Under the pieces are notes generated by a model. The model made no database searches and was not told the origin of the DNA. It saw only the letters and a program-made list of their open reading frames with translations. This document shows positions 26,523 to 35,555 of a stretch of DNA of 64,000 nt, piece by piece. Each line of letters starts with the position of its first letter. Positions within the stretch are counted from its first letter, which is position 1. The stretch covers positions 74,812-138,811 of the forward strand of contig NZ_JALOBS010000014.1 in the NCBI RefSeq assembly GCF_023228165.1, read 5' to 3'. The DNA is from Methylomonas sp. Lineage in GTDB: Bacteria; Pseudomonadota; Gammaproteobacteria; Methylococcales; Methylomonadaceae. The position numbers and the translations under genes are program-made.

Positions 26523-26741
26523 GTCAAAACCGGCTATGCGGTTTGCCTGAAACGAAGCAGCGCCGTTATGGATATCGGCGCCAATCGATTTGTACCGCAG
26601 CAAGGAAATCGGCCTGATGCAACGCCAAGAAAGCTTAAAGACATTGAATTATAATAGCGCTCCGGTTTGGCGGATACCCATCTTACAAGCAGTTGCATCG
26701 CTATACGCTTAAGCCGCCCTAGCCACACTTTAAGGAATAAG

Positions 26742-29700
26742 ATGCTCCACACCTACCGCCTGCGGAAAATCATTCTGATAGACAGCTTTTGGTCCGGCAA
26801 AACCGTATTACTGAAGCTGGACGGCCACACCAACCTCAGCGGCACCAACGGCGCAGGCAAGACCACTTTTTTGCGCTTGATGCAGTTATTCTGGGGCGAG
26901 CGGCCCAGCAATATCGTCGGCGGCAGCGGCAGCAAAAAGGGCTTTCTGGATTACTACCTGCCGCGCGCCAGTAGTTTTCTGATTTATGAATACCAGCGCC
27001 CGTATCAACAGATTTGCCATGTGATGGTGCAAAGCGACGGTCGCGCCGCCAAATACAAGTTCATAGACGCGCCGTACCAGCAGGAGTTTTATATTGCCGA
27101 AACCGGCTACCCGCGCGACAGCCAAAGCATAGAACGCTTGTATCGGACTACGGCGGAGGCCTCCAAATTCTTTGCCGTCGACGATTACTGCAGCATCATC
27201 CAGTGCCATCAGCTAAGCGGCGGCAAAAAAGACCTGCGTACTTTGCAAAAACGTTACGCGATGGCCGCCACCCCCATGAATCACATCGAAAAAGTCATCG
27301 GTTCGGTGATCGAGAAAATCGGCGATTTCGACGTCATTAAGCAGATGCTGATCGACATCTCTCGCGGCAAACTCAGCCAGAGTTTTTTGCAAAACGAAGA
27401 CGAGCAACAGCCGTTTCAACTCAACAAGCAACACATCGATACCTGGCTGGCCGATTTGAGCGCATCCCGCGAAATCGAGGCCAAACGCGCCGATTTCGAC
27501 CAATTGCTGCACACCCTAGCCGAGCTGAAGCAAACCCTGAAATCTTTGTCTCATCTGCACTTTCAAGCCCGCGACAAACACAAAAGCGGACAGCAGCAAA
27601 GCGAAACACTGGAAAACAGTCTGCAGGATTTGACCCGACAACGCGGGCAACTGCAACAAGCCCACCAAAAACAGTTGGAACCCAAAGACGATGCCCTGAT
27701 GGCAGCCAATAGCCACCTGAAAGAGCTAAATTACCAGATCGAAGCCCTGGAAACGCAGAAACTGGCCTTTGAAGAGCAGGATGCCGAAAGCTTTGCTTTC
27801 AAAGCCTCTTTAGCCGAGCAATACGCCAAGCAGCAACAGGATATACAGGCCGAGCTGGATGCGCTGGAACACAAGACCCAGGAAATCACCCGCTTTTACG
27901 AAAAGCAACTCAGTGAGTTGCAGCACAGACACGAAAAACAACTCCAGCTCTACCAACAACAAGCTTCCGATGCGAAACTGCAACAAAGCCAAAGTCTACG
28001 CGATGCCGACAGCGAAAATCAGCAACGCAAAGACCAGCTGCTGCAGGACAAGGAAGCACGTCTGCAACCCTTAAAAGAACAGCGCACGGAATTTTCAACC
28101 GCATTTCAGATCAAGCAAAACGCGTTAAAAAATCCGCCGATTCCAGATGTCTTGCTGGCTGATCAGCACAAAAACCGAGAGGCTTTGGAAACCGCCGGCA
28201 ATGACAGCAAACAGGCTTATCAAGCCCAGGCCGAAGCGCAAACCGATCACCAAAGCAGACTGAACCACTACCAACAGACCGAACAGGCACTCAAGGATAA
28301 AAAAGCCGAACTCAAACGCAGTCAACACCAGCATGCCGAATGCCAAAAACGTCTGCAGCCGGACCCTGGCTCGCTGCAATATTATTTAGAGCAGGAAGTC
28401 GAAGGCTGGCAACACAACATAGGCCGGGTTATCGCACCGGAATTACTGGATCATAGCGGTCTCGAGCCGCAATGGAGCGGCCAGACTAGCCAGGATTTTT
28501 ACGGCCTAGGCCTGAACCTGGAAGCGTTGACAGACCGCAGCGACCTGACTGCCGACAAGGCCCGCCTGGAACAGGAGGAAAAATCCTTGTTCGAGCGCGT
28601 AACCCAGCTCGGCAAGGAATGCGACGGCCTGGAAGCCAGTCTGCAAGCCGCCAACAAACTACGCGAGCAAGCTAAATCGTCACTCGACAAAACCCAGCAA
28701 CGTGTGCAACAAGCCGAGAGACAGGAGCAAAACCTGCGCAGCGAGGCCGCTACGCTAGCAGACCAGATCAAAGCCGAAACCGAAAAAGCCCGCCAACAGC
28801 TGGAACAGGACATCAAGCGCTTATCCGCCGATATCGAAACCTGCGACAAAACCCTGGCCAACATTGCAACCGAGCACCGGCAAGCCTTACAAAATCTTGG
28901 CAACGAACATCTGGCCCGTAAAGGCATCATCGAATCGGATCTGGAGAATCTGCTGGCAACCATCAGTCAGCAAACCCAAACCGACAGCGAGCATTTCAAG
29001 CTGGAACAAAGCCGTATCAAACAACGCTTGAAAAGCGATCTGAAAGACAGCGGCGCCGACGACACCATCATCCTCAACCGGACCAAAGATCTCGAAAAAG
29101 CAGAAGCACAGGAAAAAGAAGCCCGCACCTATCAGCGCAAAGCCGAGGAATATCGAGACTGGCTGCAAAAACGCTGGCAACAGCATCCGGAACTCAGCCG
29201 GCAGCGCGACGACTGCCAGCGCAATATCCAGCAATTAAGCGACGAAATTAGCCGGCTGAAACAGGACTTCCAACGCCAACGCACACAGTTGAATCAACAG
29301 ATTGCATCGCAAGAAGAAGAGCGCAAGAAAAACAACAGCCTGTTGGTGCAACTGGAACAATGCCTGGAACAATTACGCAACTGCCCGCCGGTCTGCGCGG
29401 AGGGTTTGCCGGAATACGCCGCCGGTACGCTGCCGCGCCTGACCCAGGACAGCATCAAGGAACGCAAACGCCAGGAGCTTGATATTCGTGGCGGCAAGCA
29501 AGCCCTGGTGCAGTTGTTCAACAAACATCAACGTAGCCAGTTGGCAGAAGCCTGGTCGCAGGCTTTGAGTTCTGCCGCCAGCCGCAGCGAGTTTTTTCAG
29601 GCCGAGGCGCTGGAAATCGAGCAACCCTTGATCGACGTGTTACAGATGGTCGGCCACGTCAAACAGGCCACCGCTCAACAAATCGAATTGCACGCCTCCA

Positions 29701-30419
29701 GCGTCAACACCTTTTATCTGCATTTGCATAACTTCGATCGCGCGATTAAAAGTACAGGTGCCGAGCTGTCTAAATATGTCAGCGAGGAACAATATTTTGC
29801 CGCGCTGGGCGAGATCAGCGTCAACGTGCGTTCCAAAATGAGCGACCTGGATTACTGGCAAGCCCTGAAGAAATTCGGTGACCACTATGGCCAATATCGC
29901 GACAATGCCGATTTGAGTGGACAACAGGACATCCCGGACGCCTTGGTGCAAGCCATGGGCGAACTGACCGCGCTGCTGCCGGCCACCGGCGTCAAGATCA
30001 AGCATTTAGCCTTGTTCGATATCGAATTCAACGTCAACGAAAACGGCCAGCTCAAACACGCCCGCAACGCCAGGGAACTGAAGGACGTCAGCTCCACCGG
30101 CCTATCTTATCTGGCCTTGATCACTTTTTTTACCGGTGTTACGTCCATGCTGCGCAAGCAAAATCCAACCGTGGTTTGTTGGCCTATCGACGAACTGGGC
30201 GACCTGGCACCGGAAAACATCGAGGCCATGATGAATATGCTGGACAAGCAAAATATTCAGATTCTGTCGGCCACCCCGACCGCAGACCGCCACGTACTGG
30301 GCTTGTTCAAGCGCCGCTATCTGCTAAACCAGCAAAAGCTACACGAGGTGGAACTGCCGCAAAGCAAGCTGGAACAACTGTTGAATGCACAAACTCAGCA
30401 GGAGGCAGAGCATGTTTAA
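26742..30419 (+). CDS. jetC: SMC-like ATPase of a Wadjet/MksBEF-type system (JetC/MksB)
   Basis: 1225 residues from the ATG at 26742, preceded by TAAGGAATAAG. Walker A is SGTNGAGKTTFLRLM (G34-T42). Long Gln/Glu/Lys-rich coiled coils run about 235-530 and 620-890. Between them is a globular hinge near 545-615 (QNP-type GWQHNIGRVIAPELL). The signature SSTGLSYLALITFF starts at residue 1117, and Walker B is VVCWPIDELGDL (D1150, E1151). This head-coil-hinge plan and the WPxDELGxL motif match JetC/MksB proteins, which extrude DNA loops. It is first in a four-gene unit overlapping by a few bases and is visibly more GC-rich than sbcB. The alternative of a SbcC-like exonuclease subunit is rejected by the neighbours. 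Confidence 0.85.
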   Translation: MLHTYRLRKIILIDSFWSGKTVLLKLDGHTNLSGTNGAGKTTFLRLMQLFWGERPSNIVGGSGSKKGFLDYYLPRASSFLIYEYQRPYQQICHVMVQSDGRAAKYKFIDAPYQQEFYIAETGYPRDSQSIERLYRTTAEASKFFAVDDYCSIIQCHQLSGGKKDLRTLQKRYAMAATPMNHIEKVIGSVIEKIGDFDVIKQMLIDISRGKLSQSFLQNEDEQQPFQLNKQHIDTWLADLSASREIEAKRADFDQLLHTLAELKQTLKSLSHLHFQARDKHKSGQQQSETLENSLQDLTRQRGQLQQAHQKQLEPKDDALMAANSHLKELNYQIEALETQKLAFEEQDAESFAFKASLAEQYAKQQQDIQAELDALEHKTQEITRFYEKQLSELQHRHEKQLQLYQQQASDAKLQQSQSLRDADSENQQRKDQLLQDKEARLQPLKEQRTEFSTAFQIKQNALKNPPIPDVLLADQHKNREALETAGNDSKQAYQAQAEAQTDHQSRLNHYQQTEQALKDKKAELKRSQHQHAECQKRLQPDPGSLQYYLEQEVEGWQHNIGRVIAPELLDHSGLEPQWSGQTSQDFYGLGLNLEALTDRSDLTADKARLEQEEKSLFERVTQLGKECDGLEASLQAANKLREQAKSSLDKTQQRVQQAERQEQNLRSEAATLADQIKAETEKARQQLEQDIKRLSADIETCDKTLANIATEHRQALQNLGNEHLARKGIIESDLENLLATISQQTQTDSEHFKLEQSRIKQRLKSDLKDSGADDTIILNRTKDLEKAEAQEKEARTYQRKAEEYRDWLQKRWQQHPELSRQRDDCQRNIQQLSDEISRLKQDFQRQRTQLNQQIASQEEERKKNNSLLVQLEQCLEQLRNCPPVCAEGLPEYAAGTLPRLTQDSIKERKRQELDIRGGKQALVQLFNKHQRSQLAEAWSQALSSAASRSEFFQAEALEIEQPLIDVLQMVGHVKQATAQQIELHASSVNTFYLHLHNFDRAIKSTGAELSKYVSEEQYFAALGEISVNVRSKMSDLDYWQALKKFGDHYGQYRDNADLSGQQDIPDALVQAMGELTALLPATGVKIKHLALFDIEFNVNENGQLKHARNARELKDVSSTGLSYLALITFFTGVTSMLRKQNPTVVCWPIDELGDLAPENIEAMMNMLDKQNIQILSATPTADRHVLGLFKRRYLLNQQKLHEVELPQSKLEQLLNAQTQQEAEHV

Positions 30420-31044
30420 GCCAGTAGCCGAAGCACTGCTCAGCGGCCATTTCATTTGTCCGACGGCCTACCCCGACGCCTTCGAGTATTTGTCGCAAAC
30501 GCACAACGCCGACAAGATCAACAACCTCTTAAAACCGCTGGACCGGGAATTACACAATCTGGACGGCGAACTATATTACGCCGCCTACACGCTGGTCGAC
30601 GACAGCAATCGCGGCGCGATCAAGGAGGCCTTTGCGGAAATTCGTTCACAACTGCGACCGGTGGTGGAATGGATGGACATGGTGATGACGGCGCTGGGCC
30701 AGGACATGCCGATCCGGGCCCGCGACGAAATTCGCCTGCATCGGTTGTTGCAGGCCATCGAGCACGAGCCGTCCTTGTCCGAACAACTGAACCGGCTGAC
30801 CCAGTTGACGCTGTTCAAGACCAGCAAGACCGCCATCACCGAGCAATTGGCCTGGGTGCTGCAAAAACTGGAACAAACCGGCTATCTGGCGCGGCCCAAT
30901 CCGCATGCCTCGGTGTACATCGCCACCGGTAAGATCAATTATCTGCATCGCGTCATCGCCTTTTTGAACGACGCCGAAAGCCTGGATCTGGACCGACACA
31001 CCGCCGGCGGCGAGGATGGCGAACAGCAGGAACTGTTTTTATGA
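30412..31044 (+). CDS. jetB: MukE-like subunit of Wadjet system (JetB/MksE)
   Basis: 210 residues from the ATG at 30412. The start is fixed by a consensus AGGAGG (30400-30405) within the end of jetC, which it overlaps by eight bases. The protein is all-helical with a winged-helix-like segment near 105-160 (LHRLLQAIEHEPS and TAITEQLAWVLQKLEQTGYL). Size and fold fit the MukE/JetB family that binds the kleisin and shapes the SMC complex. Assignment rests on size, position between SMC and kleisin genes and helical pattern; a profile search has not been done. Confidence 0.68.
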   Translation: MFKPVAEALLSGHFICPTAYPDAFEYLSQTHNADKINNLLKPLDRELHNLDGELYYAAYTLVDDSNRGAIKEAFAEIRSQLRPVVEWMDMVMTALGQDMPIRARDEIRLHRLLQAIEHEPSLSEQLNRLTQLTLFKTSKTAITEQLAWVLQKLEQTGYLARPNPHASVYIATGKINYLHRVIAFLNDAESLDLDRHTAGGEDGEQQELFL

Positions 31045-32270
31045 GTTTCGACCACGAGCAAATTGCCGGCCTGATCCGCAAGCTGGCCGGCGCCGATCAA
31101 CTGTTGGCGCAAACCTATATCAACGGCACGCTGTTTGCCGACGACGAAAACCGTGCCGCGATCGACAGTCTGAAGAAATCCGGCATGTTGCGCATCGCCG
31201 ATGTCTCGGGCGAATACCGTCTGACCGGAGACATCAAACGCCTGATCGACCGCCTGCTGCTGCGTAACCAGCGCTACCAGCAAAACATCAACATGGCCAA
31301 GATGATACTCAGCGTCGAGGAGGACATCGAAGACTACCGCCAAGCGCTGGATCAGAACAACCAGGACGAGGCCCAATATCATCTGGAGCAGATCGACGAT
31401 ACGCTGTACGAAGCGACCGAAGCCTTGGAAAACAGCCTGAGCGTGATGTTTGCGGCCATCACCAGCCAATTTGGCTTCGTCGGCTCGCTGAACAGCAAGA
31501 TCAGGCAGAACCAGCGCGCACTGAGCTATGCCCAGCAACTGGTGCGGGAACTGAATCACATCAGAATAACCGATTGCTACGAATGGTTGAGCTGGAGCAC
31601 GATTTTGCCGGAGCTGAGCCGGAAAATCATCCGCTTCATCGATCAATATAAAAGCATCGTCGAACGCTTGACCGGCATCGTCGGCCGCATGAAGGAGTTG
31701 CTGTTCAAATTGCGGCTGCAGGAACAAACCGCCAACCGCTGCCGGGCGATGGCGCAGTTTTTACGCCAGCATCCGGAATGGGATCCGCTGGACTGGAGTG
31801 CGGAAGCCGATACCCCTAAGCTATTGCAGCGCGGCACAGGCCTGACGCTGCAGCCGGGCATCAACCCCAACAATCCGGTTTTACAGGCCGATCTGGCCGC
31901 CATCGTCCAGGAACTGCGACGCCAGGCAAAACCCGTCGCTCCGCTGGCCAGGGACAGTACCGCATCGCCGCTGGATACCCGAATTCCGAGCCAGAGCGAA
32001 TACCAGCAAGACCTGTACGAAAGCCATGTCGAAAACCTGTTTGCGCGGGCCCTGGAGCAACAAGGCCGCAAGACTTCGGCCTTACACTATTGGAGCGAAC
32101 AAGGCTTGGAGATCAAAGCCGAGCTGTGGCTAGACATAGTATTCGCCCAATATTGCTGTTTGCCGCAACGCATGCGTCGTGCCTTCACCCTGGACATGCA
32201 AGGCGAAATTCTGCCCGGCTTCGACGGCAACCAGATCATAGAAGAAATCCTGTTGCAGCGGGTGGCTTGA
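31041..32270 (+). CDS. jetA: Kleisin (MukF-like) subunit of Wadjet system (JetA/MksF)
   Basis: 409 residues. It begins with a winged-helix-like domain (about 1-75: IAGLIRKLAGADQLLAQTYI, SGMLRIADVSGEYRLTGDI). A long helical middle follows (75-245) with acidic coiled-coil stretches such as VEEDIEDYRQALDQNN. A second small domain closes the protein (about 325-409, FDGNQIIEEILLQRVA). This N-wHTH, helical neck, C-wHTH order is that of MukF/MksF kleisins, which bridge the two SMC heads. The ATG overlaps the jetB stop by four bases. No enzymatic motif is visible. Confidence 0.68.
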   Translation: MSFDHEQIAGLIRKLAGADQLLAQTYINGTLFADDENRAAIDSLKKSGMLRIADVSGEYRLTGDIKRLIDRLLLRNQRYQQNINMAKMILSVEEDIEDYRQALDQNNQDEAQYHLEQIDDTLYEATEALENSLSVMFAAITSQFGFVGSLNSKIRQNQRALSYAQQLVRELNHIRITDCYEWLSWSTILPELSRKIIRFIDQYKSIVERLTGIVGRMKELLFKLRLQEQTANRCRAMAQFLRQHPEWDPLDWSAEADTPKLLQRGTGLTLQPGINPNNPVLQADLAAIVQELRRQAKPVAPLARDSTASPLDTRIPSQSEYQQDLYESHVENLFARALEQQGRKTSALHYWSEQGLEIKAELWLDIVFAQYCCLPQRMRRAFTLDMQGEILPGFDGNQIIEEILLQRVA

Positions 32271-32271
32271 T

Positions 32272-33186
32272 ATGGACAGAAAGATGTACCAATGGATCAG
32301 CGCACTTGTCAAACACAAACCGGAGCAAGCCAGCAGTCGCCCCATCAGCCAATTGGGCCGGCAAGTGTTGGAACATTATCACTGCGGCCATATTCGCAAC
32401 AATCGATTGATGTTCGGTGCCGAAGACAAACGCCGCCTGCGCCAGCGGATCAAGGACGAACTGGGCCTGGACCCATTCACCGAACAATTACCGGACAGCC
32501 GGCTGGAAATGGCCCAATACCACGCCAATGAAAAACTGGCGGCCAAGCCGGCAAGCGACGACCATCTATTGTTGAACAGCGCCGACGGCATCCTCCGCGT
32601 CAACGGCGAACAAATACAGCTGCATCCGCAACGCCTGACATCAGCCGGCCTGCTTTGCCTGAATTCCAGTATTCAGACAATCGAGCACCAGACCCTCGTC
32701 GTCATCGAAAACCTGGCCATCATGGCCTTGTGCCACGACTGGCAACTGCCACTAACTGACTCACAAGCCCTGTGGGTTTATCGCGGCGATCACAAAAGCG
32801 GCGCCAAGGCTCAGGCCTGCCGCGAGTTTGTCGAACGTTTCGGCAGTGACAAAACCGTCATCGTCTTCAGTGATATGGACCCGAAGGGTCTGGAAATCGC
32901 CTTGACCATGCCGTATGTGGATTATTGGCTGGGACCGGAACAAAAAGCCTGGCGCACCTGTTTACAAAGCCGGCTGGCCAATTGCGAGGGGTTCGATTTA
33001 CAAAGCGGAGCGCTGGCTTATTTGGAACGCTTAGCGAATGAACAAAGGCTGGCCGGGGCATTGAATCAGCTTTTGCTTTGCATGAAGGAAGAACGCAGTT
33101 CGTATCGGCAGGAGCATATGGTTAGTCAGCAAGCTAAATTAGCGTTATTTATGGTTGCACTGAGGAAGCAGGGAAATCCGCCCTGA
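32272..33186 (+). CDS. jetD: TOPRIM nuclease subunit of Wadjet system (JetD/MksG)
   Basis: 304 residues. The N-terminal half looks like a DNA-binding or dimer domain with a basic helix (DKRRLRQRIKDELG). The C-terminal half carries TOPRIM motifs: the general-base Glu in VVIENLAIMAL (E146), a YRGDHKSGAKA turn (170-180), and the acidic pair VFSDMDPKGLEIA (D201, D203). In Wadjet systems JetD cleaves plasmid DNA once the SMC complex has sized it. JetD proteins are, as I recall, usually near 400 residues, so this one is short. It starts one base after the jetA stop. Confidence 0.8.
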   Translation: MDRKMYQWISALVKHKPEQASSRPISQLGRQVLEHYHCGHIRNNRLMFGAEDKRRLRQRIKDELGLDPFTEQLPDSRLEMAQYHANEKLAAKPASDDHLLLNSADGILRVNGEQIQLHPQRLTSAGLLCLNSSIQTIEHQTLVVIENLAIMALCHDWQLPLTDSQALWVYRGDHKSGAKAQACREFVERFGSDKTVIVFSDMDPKGLEIALTMPYVDYWLGPEQKAWRTCLQSRLANCEGFDLQSGALAYLERLANEQRLAGALNQLLLCMKEERSSYRQEHMVSQQAKLALFMVALRKQGNPP

Positions 33187-33534
33187 TTAGCCAATCCCTG
33201 TTGAGGTTGGCAAGTGTCTAGCACGAAAGCCAGAATACGGAAATATTCGCTACAACCGAGTGTCTTGATCGGGTAACAGGTTTTGCGGACCAAAAAGCCT
33301 TAGGAATGAGCAATCAACCTCTTGCCGACATAGCTTGCAGTCCGCATGATCCACAGGCGACGTTCAGCTATTGATCGCCAAGCGCAGGCGATTTACAAGG
33401 CCTTGAGCATCCTAACCGGATACGGGCGCTAAGATACCTACTGTTCACAATACATGCTAAAGCCCGGCTGCGGCCGACAATTTGCGCCATGCGCTAGTTC
33501 GGAAAGCGTATTTTAACCTGAGGAAAATCCGCCG
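33187..33534. other. 348-base intergenic region after the Wadjet-like cassette
   Basis: No gene supported and no terminator with a T run seen. The sequence has mixed composition with small palindromes (such as CGGCTGCGGCCG near 33465). It may be the right boundary of an acquired segment, but no direct repeat, attachment site or transposase remnant was found. Confidence 0.45.
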
Positions 33535-33933
33535 TTAATTAACCAAAAACTCCGAGAAAAATACGTCTTTAAACCCCTCGCTGTTTTCCACCTTACCCAG
33601 TGAGGCGGCAATGAGTTCCTTGGTTTTTGCCCGTAAGGCTTCGCGTTGCTCCATGGTTTGCAAATCGGCTACATGCATACCGCTCATCATCATGATCAAT
33701 TCATGACGCAGCATGGGCAGATGTTTTTTGACCTTTTCCACGGTCTCCGCCCCTTCAACCAATAATTGCACGTTCACCAATAAGTATTTTTTCGGCTCTG
33801 CCAGATTGACGGTAAATTTAGGTTTCATGTCGACGTATTCGATGACCGGGCCTTCCTCTTCGGCTTTATCGTCTCCGGCAAAACCCAGCATGGGCAACAA
33901 CATCAGGACGGCCAATAAAATAACGTTTTGCAT
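33535..33933 (-). CDS. FliL-like protein with N-terminal signal/anchor
   Basis: 132 residues. A hydrophobic start (1-19, ending GFAG) could be a cleaved signal rather than the usual FliL anchor. The FliL domain covers about 30-130, with YVDMKPKFTVNLAEPKKYLLVNVQLLV, LPMLRHELIMMMSGM and the C-terminal VFFSEFLVN typical of the family end. FliL supports flagellar stator function. It is alone here, 13 kb from the motor genes at 46017-47650, and points away from nagZ. Confidence 0.83.
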   Translation of the reverse strand: MQNVILLAVLMLLPMLGFAGDDKAEEEGPVIEYVDMKPKFTVNLAEPKKYLLVNVQLLVEGAETVEKVKKHLPMLRHELIMMMSGMHVADLQTMEQREALRAKTKELIAASLGKVENSEGFKDVFFSEFLVN

Positions 33934-34000
33934 AGTGTTTCCTCATATAATGTCAGGGCTAACTGCTTAGCAGTATATTCCATTTTTAACGATTATCGCC

Positions 34001-35017
34001 ATGAGAGCTCTCCCTATAGGCCCGGTCATGATAGACCTGGAAGGCCACGACCTGTCCGCTTTGGATAAGGAAAAGATCAATCACCCCAATACCGGAGCGT
34101 TGATTTTATTCGCCCGGAATTACGACAACCCCGAGCAAATTAAAGCCTTGGTTAAAACCATCCGGGCGGCCCGCAAAGGCGATATTTTGGTGTCTGTCGA
34201 CCAGGAAGGTGGACGGGTACAACGCTTTAGAAGTGGCTTTACCCGTTTACCGCCGGCTATCCGTTATGCTGAAAAACCCGAATTGGCTGAAACCGCCGGC
34301 TGGTTGATGGCGGCCGAAGTGCTGTCGGTCGATGTGGATTTTAGTTTTGCGCCGGTGCTGGATGTTGATTGCGGCATCAGCGAAATTATCGGCGATCGTA
34401 CTTTTGCCCTGGAACCGGAACAAGCAGCGCTATTGGCGGCTGCATTTGTAAAAGGTATGCGCCTAGCCGGCATGGCCGCCACGGGGAAACACTTTCCCGG
34501 CCACGGTGCGGTGGCGGCGGATTCGCATCTGGCCCTGCCGGTCGACCCTCGCCCTTTGGCGGAGATTCGAGCGCGGGACTTGTTGCCGTTTCAAGCCTTG
34601 ATCGAGCAGGGCCTGGAAGCCATCATGCCGGCGCACGTGGTGTACACCCAAGTTGACGACATGCCCGCCGGTTTTTCCAAAATCTGGCTGCAATACATTC
34701 TGCGCAAAGAACTGGGGTTCGATGGCGCCATATTCAGTGACGATTTGAGCATGGAGGGGGCCGCAGGTGTCGGCGACTTCCTGGATCGCGCTCAACTGGC
34801 CCAACAAGCCGGTTGCGATATGTTGCTGGTCTGTAATAACCCCAGCGCCGCCGAACACGTGCTGGACAAGCTGCCCGTCACGCAAAACAGCGATCGGGAA
34901 CGCCGCCTGCAAGCCATGCGCGGCCGTCCCAAAATTGATCGCGCAAATTTGCTTAAATCCGCAAAGTGGCAACAGGCCGCTGCCCAAATTTTACAATTAA
35001 CCGAAACACATGCTTAA
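34001..35017 (+). CDS. nagZ: Beta-N-acetylhexosaminidase (peptidoglycan recycling)
   Basis: 338 residues, GH3 family, cytosolic. It removes GlcNAc from 1,6-anhydro-MurNAc peptides. Signatures are KHFPGHGAVAADSHLALP (about 161-178) with the family His general acid/base, and FSDDLSMEGAA near residue 247 with the nucleophile Asp. VSVDQEGGRVQRFR near residue 65 is also typical. It overlaps hpt by eight bases and begins a plus-strand operon nagZ-hpt-MTIP, a grouping related to that known in Pseudomonas. Confidence 0.96.
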   Translation: MRALPIGPVMIDLEGHDLSALDKEKINHPNTGALILFARNYDNPEQIKALVKTIRAARKGDILVSVDQEGGRVQRFRSGFTRLPPAIRYAEKPELAETAGWLMAAEVLSVDVDFSFAPVLDVDCGISEIIGDRTFALEPEQAALLAAAFVKGMRLAGMAATGKHFPGHGAVAADSHLALPVDPRPLAEIRARDLLPFQALIEQGLEAIMPAHVVYTQVDDMPAGFSKIWLQYILRKELGFDGAIFSDDLSMEGAAGVGDFLDRAQLAQQAGCDMLLVCNNPSAAEHVLDKLPVTQNSDRERRLQAMRGRPKIDRANLLKSAKWQQAAAQILQLTETHA

Positions 35018-35555
35018 CGAAATCAATCAAGTCAAACAAAATGCTATTTTGCTGCATGATGAACAAGCCGTGGAGACGGCTTTGGACAAACTGGCAGACG
35101 ACATTAACCAGCAACTGGCCAATAAAAACCCGCTGGTATTGTGCGTGATCAACGGCGGCATCATCGCTACCGGCAAACTGTTGCCACGCCTGGATTTTCC
35201 GTTGACGCTGGATAGCATTCAGGCCAGTCGTTACCGCAATCAAACCACCGGCGATGAAATTCAATGGCTATTCAAACCCACCACCCCCTTGCAAGACCGT
35301 TCCGTGTTGATTGTGGACGACATCCTCGACGAAGGTCATACCCTAAAAGCCATCGTGGACTGGTGCGCGCAACAAGGAGCATCTGAAATTTACAGCGCGG
35401 TTTTACTCGATAAGGATTTAGGCTGCGAAAAGCCCATTCGTGCGGATTTCGTCGGCCTGCAAGTTGCCAACTATTATCTATTCGGCTACGGCATGGATTA
35501 CAAAGGTTATCTTAGAAATGCGGCGGGCATATATGCTTGCAAGGATATTTTATGA
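35010..35555 (+). CDS. hpt: Hypoxanthine-guanine phosphoribosyltransferase
   Basis: 181 residues. The PRPP-binding loop VLIVDDILDEGHTLKAIV (about 109-126) and the purine-contact region near CEKPIRADFVGLQV match type I phosphoribosyltransferases of the HGPRT group. It converts hypoxanthine or guanine to nucleotides. The next gene releases hypoxanthine from methylthioinosine, so the two form a short salvage path. The stop overlaps the next start (ATGA). Confidence 0.9.
   Translation: MLNEINQVKQNAILLHDEQAVETALDKLADDINQQLANKNPLVLCVINGGIIATGKLLPRLDFPLTLDSIQASRYRNQTTGDEIQWLFKPTTPLQDRSVLIVDDILDEGHTLKAIVDWCAQQGASEIYSAVLLDKDLGCEKPIRADFVGLQVANYYLFGYGMDYKGYLRNAAGIYACKDIL

Noticed and set aside
26667..26741. 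25-codon N-terminal extension of the SMC-like protein
   Set aside because: The ATG at 26742 has a good ribosome site and begins close to the Walker A motif as in relatives; the upstream start has neither.
30939..31727. 262-residue minus-strand open frame
   Set aside because: Antisense to jetB and jetA, whose reading frames, overlaps and ribosome site are convincing.
33187..33534. Integration site or transposon end next to the Wadjet-like cassette
   Set aside because: No tRNA, direct repeat, terminal inverted repeat or integrase remnant seen on either side by eye.
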